Assembly: GCA_011523515.1 (NCBI GenBank)
Contig: WTGO01000048.1
Span: 17,757-81,756 of the forward strand
DNA length: 64,000 nucleotides
Source: Chloroflexota bacterium
GTDB taxonomy: Bacteria > Chloroflexota > Anaerolineae > Aggregatilineales > Phototrophicaceae
Direction of reading: 5' to 3'
A program made the translations under genes and the position numbers. Within the stretch, counting starts at the first letter, position 1, and every line of letters begins with the position of its first letter. The notes beneath the pieces are model-generated. The model was not told the DNA's origin, did no database searches, and saw nothing but the letters and a program-made list of their open reading frames with translations. Below, one piece after another: positions 25,953-33,671 of this stretch.

Positions 25953-27977
25953 ATGAAGAAACAGTCAAAAAGAGTACAAAATCGGCTTCGGAATCGGGCG
26001 ATTAAACTTAGCGGTTTGGGATATGCCGTGATCCCGCTATATGGCGATGCGCGTGCTGCGGAGCCCAAAAAACCCACGATCAAGTGGCGCGCGTTTCAAA
26101 AGAGAATACCGGGACGACGCGAGCTCGCGCTGATGTTTGACTCGCGGGCTGGCGCCATCGGCGTAGTATGCGGCCGGGTGTCGCAGCTGCTGGTCATCGA
26201 CTTTGATGATCATTTGCGCTATCGGCGCTTTTGTCGTCATCTGCCGCAGTACGCGGAGACCTACACGGTGAAGACGCGCCGTGGTTATCATCTGTACTTT
26301 CGTACTGGGGTGAAAGTGCCCAGCCACCAAGTGGATGGTGGTGATATCAAAGGTGAAAAGTCGTATGTCGTGGCGTCGCCGTCTGTTATCGGTGGATTCG
26401 AGTACAAGGAGGTAAATGGTGGCGAGCCGACGACCTTGAATCCGGAGGCAGTAGATCGGATTCTCAACCACTTCCATAGTCGTTCTGGCGAGCGTGTGCC
26501 CAGAGATGGGGGGAGGCAGCTGCCGGGATCAGTGGATATTGCTTCTATGTATGAGAGATTGTCCGTAGATATTGGGCGTAACAACGCTTTGTTCCGCTGT
26601 GCGTCCGTTGGTAGGCGCCAGGGTATGAGCTGCGCGGAGGTGGAAAAGTTATTACTGAGGCGGCATGCGCTTGCGCCGGGGCCGGCGATGCATAAGGTCG
26701 AACAGTTCATCGAGCGCGATACGGAAGGTCGGCGTACGATTGCTAGCGCATTCAGGGGCAGTGCAGGGTCCCTGTCAGACGGTGAGGCGATACCCAATTC
26801 GGTTCGTGAGCGTTTATTGCAGACGCAGGGCTCGTCAGTAACGGCCAGGCTGTTGGACATCATGTTTTTGGCCGGCTGGCGTGCGGAGTCGTGGTTTCGC
26901 ATGGGTGACGCCGTGGCGCTGTGCGGGAAGTACGGTCTGGAGCGAAAGAGTGTGATAGCGGCATTGACTGGTGATCACTGTAGTTTCAATGGCAGGCATA
27001 TCATCAGCAGAAGATATGTTGAATACCTGGACGTTTGGGGACTTAATACGGGGAAGCGGGGTAGGCCGGTGCAACTTGTGTTCCAGGTGCCGAGCGTGTT
27101 GCGTCTGCTAGAGCTGCTCGGTGTCGGTTGGTCGCCCTCGGATTCGTTGGACGAGAAGGATGTGTGTAGCAGGGTGGCGTACCGTCGTGCGCTGCATCGC
27201 GAGTATGTGAAGCGTGTGTCTCCGCAGCTTCCGATGTCTATTCTGGCGCGGCGGTTGGGTGTGAATGCGCGAACCTTGCGGCGCTACAATGCTGAGCTGG
27301 GCGTGAAGGTGAGCGAGCGTGTCGGACGTTTTGAATTGTCATGGGACAGATTGAAGTGTTTGCCACGGCGTGGACGGAATCAGAGTAAAAATGAGACGCC
27401 CGGGTATTGGCTTGAGGTGGGTGGGACCGCGCGTTTTCCGGCTTGGCGACATATTGGCGCTGCCTTGCTTCGTAGTGGTGGGCATGCGGTTCATGTCTGT
27501 GTGCGGCGTGCTTCCGAGTTGAGCTTGGGGAAGCGTAGTGTATTGCCGCTTGTGTATGAGGCGATCAGCACTGAGGCGTTCATGCGGCTGCGTTTGTGGC
27601 GCGGCGAGGGTATTGCAGGCGACAGTGTGTTTGATCGGCTGCGTGGCTTGGTGAACAGGGCTGTGTTTGGCGTAGGACGATTGCGCTACGAGAGGATTTG
27701 GCTGCGGTATGATTCTGTGGCTGCTCACATTGCGGATGACAAGGTGGCGGAGAGTATCCCGGGCTACTTGTATGCGAAGACGTATACTGGCGCGGAGGTG
27801 CGCCGGCCCGCGCTTCGGGGTGTGGCATACCGGATGTTGAAGGAGTTTGGTGAAGGGAACGTCTGCTTGGCGGTGCGTGATTCTGTGGGCGAGGTGCTGT
27901 CGGCGATGGCGCATCATGCGTTGAGGGTCGGTGACGGTGGCGCCGGCGCAAGCCTCTTGGCGCGGAGTATGTCGTAG
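25953..27977 (+). CDS. Bifunctional DNA primase/polymerase (Prim-Pol) replication protein
   Basis: A 674-aa protein. Residues ~12-170 form an archaeo-eukaryotic-type Prim-Pol domain: GYAVIPLYGD, PKKPTIKWRAFQ, the catalytic acidic pair in LLVIDFDDH near 86-92, YTVKTRRGYHLYFRTG with the nucleotide-binding His, and DIKGEKSYVVASPS. The rest is unlike known helicases. Near residue 435 a helix-turn-helix (MSILARRLGVNARTLRRYN) is visible, and the C-terminus is Arg-rich. Such proteins start replication of plasmids and phages. Base use (GTGTGT-rich, more G than C on this strand) differs from the neighbours, suggesting transfer. GAGGCGG precedes the ATG. Confidence 0.85.
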   Translation: MKKQSKRVQNRLRNRAIKLSGLGYAVIPLYGDARAAEPKKPTIKWRAFQKRIPGRRELALMFDSRAGAIGVVCGRVSQLLVIDFDDHLRYRRFCRHLPQYAETYTVKTRRGYHLYFRTGVKVPSHQVDGGDIKGEKSYVVASPSVIGGFEYKEVNGGEPTTLNPEAVDRILNHFHSRSGERVPRDGGRQLPGSVDIASMYERLSVDIGRNNALFRCASVGRRQGMSCAEVEKLLLRRHALAPGPAMHKVEQFIERDTEGRRTIASAFRGSAGSLSDGEAIPNSVRERLLQTQGSSVTARLLDIMFLAGWRAESWFRMGDAVALCGKYGLERKSVIAALTGDHCSFNGRHIISRRYVEYLDVWGLNTGKRGRPVQLVFQVPSVLRLLELLGVGWSPSDSLDEKDVCSRVAYRRALHREYVKRVSPQLPMSILARRLGVNARTLRRYNAELGVKVSERVGRFELSWDRLKCLPRRGRNQSKNETPGYWLEVGGTARFPAWRHIGAALLRSGGHAVHVCVRRASELSLGKRSVLPLVYEAISTEAFMRLRLWRGEGIAGDSVFDRLRGLVNRAVFGVGRLRYERIWLRYDSVAAHIADDKVAESIPGYLYAKTYTGAEVRRPALRGVAYRMLKEFGEGNVCLAVRDSVGEVLSAMAHHALRVGDGGAGASLLARSMS

Positions 27978-27987
27978 CTGCGTGTTG

Positions 27988-28011
27988 CGGTATATGGGGT
28001 CGCTTATACCG
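27988..28011. repeat. Inverted repeat between convergent Prim-Pol and parB
   Basis: CGGTATA and TATACCG are separated by 10 bases. It is a possible parS-like or bidirectional terminator structure. No second copy was noticed. Confidence 0.45.
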
Positions 28012-28105
28012 TTACATATGTATCGCTAAGCCAGTACATAGCCGGCTGTTTGCTATCGCAAAGTTCGCAGGCCAGCTGATTGTAGTAAGGTGTGCGGGTT
28101 TGAAG

Positions 28106-29314
28106 TTACGGGTGTGATTCGTCGATATCGGCGATGAGGCGCATAAGTTGTCGTATTTCGGCTTCAATTAGGCGGCGAATCTTGGGTTTGTTGTTGGTAT
28201 CGATTGAATTGATCTCTTTGCGTAGTTTGTTGCGCCAGTGGGTGGCGTCAGCGGCGAGTCGGGCGACGGCGTCTTTTTTGGCCTTGGTTTTCTTTACCGT
28301 TACTCGTGTAACGTTATCAAGCGCGGCCTTCATTTTGCGCAATTCACCTTCCGTAAGGTTCTCGTCGTCACCGCGGCGCCAGAGATCAGCGGGCAGGCGC
28401 AGGAGCGCGCGATACTGGCGCAGCTGACCGGCATCCGAGAGCCCCATGGCGTTCAGCAGACGCTCGCCCTGTCCGCGCGGAATGCGCCAGGCGGCGCCAT
28501 CCGCCACCTGGGCGTAGAAGGCTTGCTCGTTCTCGCAGGCATCAATCCTGAGGAAATTGTCCCAACCGTGCAGGTCCATCAGCAGCAGCGAAAGTTGGCG
28601 TGCGCGGCTGATCGCGTTGAGATTGTCGCGGGCATTGTTCTCGCTGGCTTGGCGCCAAACGTCAACCTGCTTGACAACGCGAGCGGGAATACGCGACCAA
28701 TTGACGACGCTGCCATCGGGCCGCCGGTCGCCATCGCCGAATTTCCAATAGAGGATCTGGTACGCCAGCCAACGCCGCTCACCCGTTTCAATCTCGAAGT
28801 GATCCGCGTGCCTCACCAAGCTGATCGGATTCGACAAGCCGTCGCGGCGAATGCTGGCGGCCAGGTCGACGATCTTCATGAGCGCGATTTCTTTATTGGA
28901 TAGCGGTTGCTCGGCAGCCGTCTGTTCATGCGTGTCATTTTCGGCTAGTGTGCCGCGGCTCGTGGATTGACCGTGCAAGAAGGGTATGATGTCGAAATCT
29001 TTTTGCCCGGTCTCCAGCTGCACTTCGATGATCCAGCGCTCGAAGATGTCGACGATATTGCGCGGATGTAGCGCGAAGATATCGGTCAGATCATGTGGAA
29101 TGGTGTAGCGAGGCTGGATGGAATTGGGGTGAATCTCTTGAATGCTAACGGCTTCAATGGCTTGAAATTCGTTGTCAGCCGCGGCGATCTCCAGCGCTAA
29201 GTCGCCCAAGCCGAAGCCAATGGCGTCTGCAGTTTTGGGGTCGAGTGTATTGGGATTTGCGGAGAGCAGGTTTTCTTCGGTCTGTATCTTGCGGCGGCGT
29301 TCACGGCTGCTCAT
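28106..29314 (-). CDS. parB: ParB-like partition protein with a long insertion
   Basis: A 402-aa protein. The ParB N-terminal fold is split. Strand 1 is [13 protein letters not shown] near residue 56, then about 80 extra residues ([15 protein letters not shown] to NKEIALMKI) intervene before [17 protein letters not shown] and the CTP-binding GERRWLAYQ motif near 178-187. [17 protein letters not shown] follows as the usual second box, then an HTH stretch ([20 protein letters not shown]). The C-terminus is a Lys-rich coil. It overlaps parA by 14 bp. In chromosomal ParB the first two elements are adjacent, so this is an accessory-type ParB. Confidence 0.85.
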   Translation of the reverse strand: MSSRERRRKIQTEENLLSANPNTLDPKTADAIGFGLGDLALEIAAADNEFQAIEAVSIQEIHPNSIQPRYTIPHDLTDIFALHPRNIVDIFERWIIEVQLETGQKDFDIIPFLHGQSTSRGTLAENDTHEQTAAEQPLSNKEIALMKIVDLAASIRRDGLSNPISLVRHADHFEIETGERRWLAYQILYWKFGDGDRRPDGSVVNWSRIPARVVKQVDVWRQASENNARDNLNAISRARQLSLLLMDLHGWDNFLRIDACENEQAFYAQVADGAAWRIPRGQGERLLNAMGLSDAGQLRQYRALLRLPADLWRRGDDENLTEGELRKMKAALDNVTRVTVKKTKAKKDAVARLAADATHWRNKLRKEINSIDTNNKPKIRRLIEAEIRQLMRLIADIDESHP

Positions 29315-30098
29315 AGATGCGCTCCTCCAATTGCTCTACCAGCCGCCAGGCATCGTCGGCGGTTCCGCTGCCGGGCGCCAGGGAGAAGACGGTGCGGCGA
29401 GCGCTGGCCACCTCGGTCCAGATCGTCCGAACCGGCAGCGGTTTCCAAACCAAACTGCCAAAGGCGTCCTGTAAGCGACGCAAGTTGTCTTGATGTTCCA
29501 GAGTCCGCCCGCGGTACATGGTCGGCACTACGCCCAGCACTTTGATATCGTTCAAATCGTACTGTTGGCGAATAGGACTGAATTGGTCTTTGTGCGTCAA
29601 GCTCTCGCGTAGACCATCGAAGCTCCAGGCTTCACATTTAGTAGGATAAATGATGCCGTCGGTCGCCATATAAATGGATGAATGCAAAAGCGACGGCGTC
29701 GGTGAGGTGTCAAAGAAAACGAAGTCGATGGCGTTGCGCAATTGATTAAAGCGCTTTAAGACGGTAAAGGCATCGGATATATTACCGGCGATGCTGCGTG
29801 TCTCAATATTTGACGGCACCACCAGCAATTGCCCACTGGTATTATGCGCCTCGTCCGGCACATTGAATCGTTCCGCGGGCACCGGACGCAATACCTTTTG
29901 AAAGGGCGCGTTACGCACGATCAGGTCATAGAAGCCCGGCTCCTTGGACAGGCCGAAGGCGATGGTGGCGTGCCCCTGCGGGTCAGCATCCACAAGAATC
30001 ACGCGCTTGCCACGAATCGCCAAGCCCGCGGCCAGGTGAGTGGCGAGCGTGGTCTTGCCCACGCCCCCCTTCTCGTTAAGGAGTGTGATGATCTTCAT
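29301..30098 (-). CDS. parA: ParA-family partition ATPase
   Basis: A 265-aa deviant Walker-A ATPase: [16 protein letters not shown] near residues 8-23 with the signature Lys, [12 protein letters not shown] near 35-46, and [14 protein letters not shown] near 125. It has no N-terminal HTH, so it is the short ParA form. It probably moves DNA by an ATP-driven gradient on the nucleoid together with the overlapping ParB. It lies 9 bp downstream of the small winged-helix gene, making a three-gene unit read leftward. Confidence 0.92.
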   Translation of the reverse strand: MKIITLLNEKGGVGKTTLATHLAAGLAIRGKRVILVDADPQGHATIAFGLSKEPGFYDLIVRNAPFQKVLRPVPAERFNVPDEAHNTSGQLLVVPSNIETRSIAGNISDAFTVLKRFNQLRNAIDFVFFDTSPTPSLLHSSIYMATDGIIYPTKCEAWSFDGLRESLTHKDQFSPIRQQYDLNDIKVLGVVPTMYRGRTLEHQDNLRRLQDAFGSLVWKPLPVRTIWTEVASARRTVFSLAPGSGTADDAWRLVEQLEERIYEQP

Positions 30099-30107
30099 GC
30101 GGGCAAC

Positions 30108-30353
30108 CTATTCTAGCGAGAACTGACGAGCCACACTATAAACGTAACCTGTTACACCATTGTTAAAGGACACGATGTTGCGATTGAACACGCCGTCTGC
30201 GACCAGCGCGTCCATCATATTGATCAGATGGGGCGTTTTCTTGCGGTTGAGCCGGTTGACGATCTCAGTGCGCGTCAGCGGACGTTCGCTGCGGGCCACA
30301 ATGTCGATCATCATTTGCCGTGTCTCGGAACGGGGACGATGGTCTTGAGACAT
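30108..30353 (-). CDS. Small winged-helix-like DNA-binding protein
   Basis: An 81-aa protein (start ATG 30353; upstream in-frame extension to 30494 rejected as it lies in a likely promoter region). ETRQMMIDIVARSERPLTRT, EIVNRLNRKKTPHLINMMDA and DGVFNRNIVSFNNG follow a helix-turn-helix-wing pattern. It is the first gene of the unit with parA and parB, so it could repress the partition genes or act as an adaptor. No known family was recognised. Confidence 0.65.
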   Translation of the reverse strand: MSQDHRPRSETRQMMIDIVARSERPLTRTEIVNRLNRKKTPHLINMMDALVADGVFNRNIVSFNNGVTGYVYSVARQFSLE

Positions 30354-30573
30354 CCGGGGAGGTGCTCCAACATTAAACAGTATAGATACAATACAAGAGT
30401 AGCGTGTATTTGATCTTAAAGCAAGCTTAAAGTGGAGATTCGCGGAAAATTGATCATGGACGCGGAATACTAATTGAATCGCGGATATCGACAATCTGAT
30501 GTTGCAAATTGTATCAGCTTGCTCGCCGATTTTCTAGTATCGCGCGGACGTAGGGAATGCGCGTTTCGCGGTC

Positions 30574-30579
30574 TATAAT
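30574..30579 (+). promoter_or_regulatory. -10 box of a possibly leaderless transcript
   Basis: A perfect TATAAT ends 6 bases before the ATG at 30586, and no Shine-Dalgarno site is visible. If used, the helicase-like gene would have an mRNA with almost no leader. No good -35 was seen. Confidence 0.45.
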
Positions 30580-30585
30580 GGTTGA

Positions 30586-32706
30586 ATGTCAATTGCAAGC
30601 AGCCAATTGAATACGAAGCAGTCGGCGCTGGTTGAGTTTCCTTTGGACCAGAATATATGGCTGGAAGGGATCGCAGGGGGCGGGAAGACTACTGTAGGAG
30701 TAAGCCGCGTGCTGCGCCTGTTGTCTGGAGGCGTGCCGGCAGAGTCAATCTTGATTTTTGTGCCGCAGCGATCGCTTGCGAATCCCTACATCAATGCGCT
30801 GCGCGACCATACGCTGTATTCAGGCGGGCAGGCGACGGTGCATACCATCGGCAGTTTGTCGCTGCAAATGGTCGAGATGTTTTGGTTCCTCATCGCCGAG
30901 CGCGCCGGCTTCGCGCATCCGCTAGACCTGCCCAATTTCCTCAGCCTTGAGCTGGTGCAATACTTCATGACCCGCGCCATCGAGCCGCTGGTGAATCAGC
31001 GCGATTATTTCAACAGTGTACGCATTGACCGCGCGCGGCTCTACAGCCAGATTGTCGACAATATGAACAAGGCGGCGCTGGTCGGCTTTCCCGTCAGCGA
31101 GATCGCCGCGCGCTTGAAGGCGGCGCTGGCGGGCGGCGTGGAGCAGTCGCATATTTTCGACGATGCTCAGACCTGCGCGCTGGCGTTCCGCGACTATTGC
31201 CTGGGGCGCAATCTGCTCGACTTCTCGCTGACCGTGGAGGTGTTCCGCGATCATGTTCTGTCGCTGCCGCCGGCGCAGGCTTATCTGCGCAGTCGTTTTC
31301 GACATCTCGTCGTCGACAATGCGGAAGAAGACAATCCGGCCTCGCACCGCTTCCTGGCATCGCTGCTGGAGGACTGCGAGTCGGCGCTGCTGATCTATGA
31401 TCGAGATGCCGGTTTTCGCCGCTTCCTGGGCGCCGATCCGGACCACGCGCGCCGCTTGCGGCAATTCTGCCAGATTCAGGAGTCGCTGAAAAAGAGCCAG
31501 GTGATGGAGCCGGCTGTCGAAGCGCTGGGTTCCAAATTGGCGGCGCAACTCGGCCTGGTCGAGTCGCGCGATGACGACATTGATCCGCGCGCGGCGCTAA
31601 CGGCGGAAGCGCGCCGCTATCATCCGCAGATGGTGGATTGGGTGGCTGATCAGATCAGCAGATTGATTCATGAAGGTTCGACGCCGCCGGGCGAGATCGT
31701 GGTGCTGGCGCCTTTTCTGTCCGATGTCTTGCGCTTTGGATTAATGGAAAGCCTGGACAAGCGTGGGGTCCAGACGCGTTCGCACCGGCCGTCACGGGCG
31801 CTGCGAGACGAGCGCGCCGCCCGCACGCTGCTGACCCTGGCGCGTCTGGCGCATCCGCAGTGGCAGCTGCAGCCGGCCGAATTCGATATCGCCTTCGCGC
31901 TGATGTCCGTCATCGACGGGCTGGACTTGATTCGCGCCAAGCTGCTGACTGAGATGCTCTATCGTCAGGGAGCGCTGCTGCCTTTCTCCCAAGTGCAGTC
32001 CCCAATGATGCAGACGCGCGTCACTTTCGAATTGGGCGAGCGCTACGACCGGCTGGTCAATTGGCTGGAGCGCTACCAGCAGGAAGGCGGGGTGGAGGCC
32101 ATCGACATCTTCTTCAAACGCATTTTCGGCGAGCTGTTGTCGCGCAGCGGCTACGGCTTCCATGGCAATATTGATGCCGGCAATATCTGCATGAATCTGG
32201 TCGATTCCGCTCGCAACTTCCGCTGGTCGCTGGATTTCCTGGGGCGCTACGACGAGACGACCGACCTGGGTCGGGATTATGTGCGGATGGTCGACCGCGG
32301 CGTGATCGCGAATTACTACCGACGCAGCTGGGAGGCGCAAGATGAAAACAGCGTCCTCATCGCGCCGGCTTATACCTTCCTGCTCTCCAATCGTCCGGTT
32401 GACTATCAGTTCTGGCTCAATATCGGCAGCGAAGGCTGGTCGCGCCGCTTGTATCAGCCGCTGACGCATCCCTACGTTTTGAGCCGGGGCTGGCAGGAGG
32501 GCGCGCGCTGGACCGAAGACGACGAGCAGGCCTGGAACCGCGGGACGCTGGGCCGCCTGCTGCTGGCTTTAACGCGCCGCTGCCGCAAAGGCGTCTACCT
32601 CGGCTATAGCGAGCTCAGCGAGAGCGGTTACCAACAGCGCGGTTTGCTGCTGGAGGCGATACAGAACTTGCTGCGCCGCTACGCGCGTGAGGATGCGCCG
32701 GACTAG
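30586..32706 (+). CDS. SF1 (UvrD/Rep-like) helicase-family ATPase with altered motif II
   Basis: A 706-aa protein. The Walker A motif is GIAGGGKTT near residues 28-36. Motif Ia/Ib-like stretches follow (LIFVPQRSLANPY). Motif II reads LVVDNAEEDNP near 242-252, where SF1 helicases have DE-A/F-Q-D. A motif VI-like LLLALTRRCRKGVYLGYSEL lies near 660. The Asn in place of the catalytic Glu suggests weak or absent ATP hydrolysis, or a specialised subfamily. It is divergent from the wHTH-parA-parB unit across 232 bases and ends 4 bp inside the convergent SDR gene. Confidence 0.75.
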   Translation: MSIASSQLNTKQSALVEFPLDQNIWLEGIAGGGKTTVGVSRVLRLLSGGVPAESILIFVPQRSLANPYINALRDHTLYSGGQATVHTIGSLSLQMVEMFWFLIAERAGFAHPLDLPNFLSLELVQYFMTRAIEPLVNQRDYFNSVRIDRARLYSQIVDNMNKAALVGFPVSEIAARLKAALAGGVEQSHIFDDAQTCALAFRDYCLGRNLLDFSLTVEVFRDHVLSLPPAQAYLRSRFRHLVVDNAEEDNPASHRFLASLLEDCESALLIYDRDAGFRRFLGADPDHARRLRQFCQIQESLKKSQVMEPAVEALGSKLAAQLGLVESRDDDIDPRAALTAEARRYHPQMVDWVADQISRLIHEGSTPPGEIVVLAPFLSDVLRFGLMESLDKRGVQTRSHRPSRALRDERAARTLLTLARLAHPQWQLQPAEFDIAFALMSVIDGLDLIRAKLLTEMLYRQGALLPFSQVQSPMMQTRVTFELGERYDRLVNWLERYQQEGGVEAIDIFFKRIFGELLSRSGYGFHGNIDAGNICMNLVDSARNFRWSLDFLGRYDETTDLGRDYVRMVDRGVIANYYRRSWEAQDENSVLIAPAYTFLLSNRPVDYQFWLNIGSEGWSRRLYQPLTHPYVLSRGWQEGARWTEDDEQAWNRGTLGRLLLALTRRCRKGVYLGYSELSESGYQQRGLLLEAIQNLLRRYAREDAPD

Positions 32707-33458
32707 CTGTCAAATTGGAAAAGCGAGCAGCCGCCATCGAGCGTCAGGATGCTACCGGTCATGTAGGCTGTCTGCGGCCCCGCCAGGTAGACGACAGCGG
32801 CGGCGATCTCTTCCGGCGTCCCGGGCTCGCCCAGCGGAATAGCCTTGGCGACGCGCGCGGCGTATTGCGGCTCCTCGCGCAATTGCCGGCCTGCGAGCCC
32901 CGCTTTCACGATACCGGGCGCCACAGCGTTGACCAAGATGCCCAGCGGCGAGAGTTCGCGCGCCATCTGCTTGACCAGCATATTGACGCCCGCCTTGCTC
33001 ACGGTGTAGGCGGTGATCTCGGGCCAGGGAATCTGGGCCACCCAACTGGAAGTGAGTATGAGACGGCCGGCCGTGCCCTCCGCGACCATCACCCGCGCCG
33101 CCGCTTGACAGACGTTGAAGCAGCCGGTCAGGTTGATATCCAGATGGTTCCGCCAATTCTCGCCGCTGAGCTCGAGGAAGGGCTGGGCGTCGACGATGCC
33201 GGCGTTGGAGCAGACGATGTCGAGCTGGGGCAAATCGGCGATGGCGCTGTCCACCGCCGCACGGTCGCGGACATCGACTTCGGCGTACTCGACCTGCGGG
33301 TCATGCGCGCGTACGCGCTCGATGGCGGCTGCTGCCTCAGCTTGTGGGAGGATGTCCCAAATGACGACATGCGCGCCGTTTGCGGCCAGCTGGCGGGCCA
33401 TGGCGCTGCCGAGGTCGCCGGCGCCGCCGGTCACGATTGCGGTTTTGCCAGTTAGCAT
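32703..33458 (-). CDS. SDR-family NAD(P)-dependent oxidoreductase
   Basis: A 251-aa classical SDR with TGGAGDLGSAMARQL at the cofactor site, CSNAG near residue 88, the catalytic SSWVAQ plus YTVSKAG, and a GSILTLDGGCS end. It is preceded by GGAGAGC near its ATG. It overlaps the helicase-like gene by 4 bases on the opposite strand. The substrate is unknown; 2-deoxy-gluconate- and 3-oxoacyl-reductase-like SDRs share these motifs. Confidence 0.92.
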   Translation of the reverse strand: MLTGKTAIVTGGAGDLGSAMARQLAANGAHVVIWDILPQAEAAAAIERVRAHDPQVEYAEVDVRDRAAVDSAIADLPQLDIVCSNAGIVDAQPFLELSGENWRNHLDINLTGCFNVCQAAARVMVAEGTAGRLILTSSWVAQIPWPEITAYTVSKAGVNMLVKQMARELSPLGILVNAVAPGIVKAGLAGRQLREEPQYAARVAKAIPLGEPGTPEEIAAAVVYLAGPQTAYMTGSILTLDGGCSLFQFDS

Positions 33459-33584
33459 AAGAGGCTCTCCTTTCTGCTCTGTGTGTTTACCATCGAGAGC
33501 GCCGTGAGCAAAGAGTTCGCTGAGTCGACTTCATCGCAGCTTTAAGCGGGGCGGAGCGCATAGACGAACACTAGCGCCAAGCCT

Positions 33585-33610
33585 TGTAGGGGCGGCCCTT
33601 GGGTCACCCA
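33585..33610 (-). repeat. Dispersed GGGCGA palindromic repeat, copy 4
   Basis: TGTAGGGGCGGCCCTTGGGT then CACCCA: the family's TGTAGG end with a degenerate hairpin, in inverted orientation to copy 3. It lies in the 213-bp gap between two leftward genes, which holds nothing else recognisable except a short CTCTGTGTGTTTACC piece near 33478. Confidence 0.65.
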
Positions 33611-33671
33611 TCGCATGCTAACCTGCGACCTGCAAGTTCGCCCTTTCCACGCCTGTCGTGCAAATGCCGGG

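Noticed and set aside
30354..30494. Longer form of the small winged-helix protein
   Set aside because: The extra 47 residues look random and lie in the divergent promoter region.
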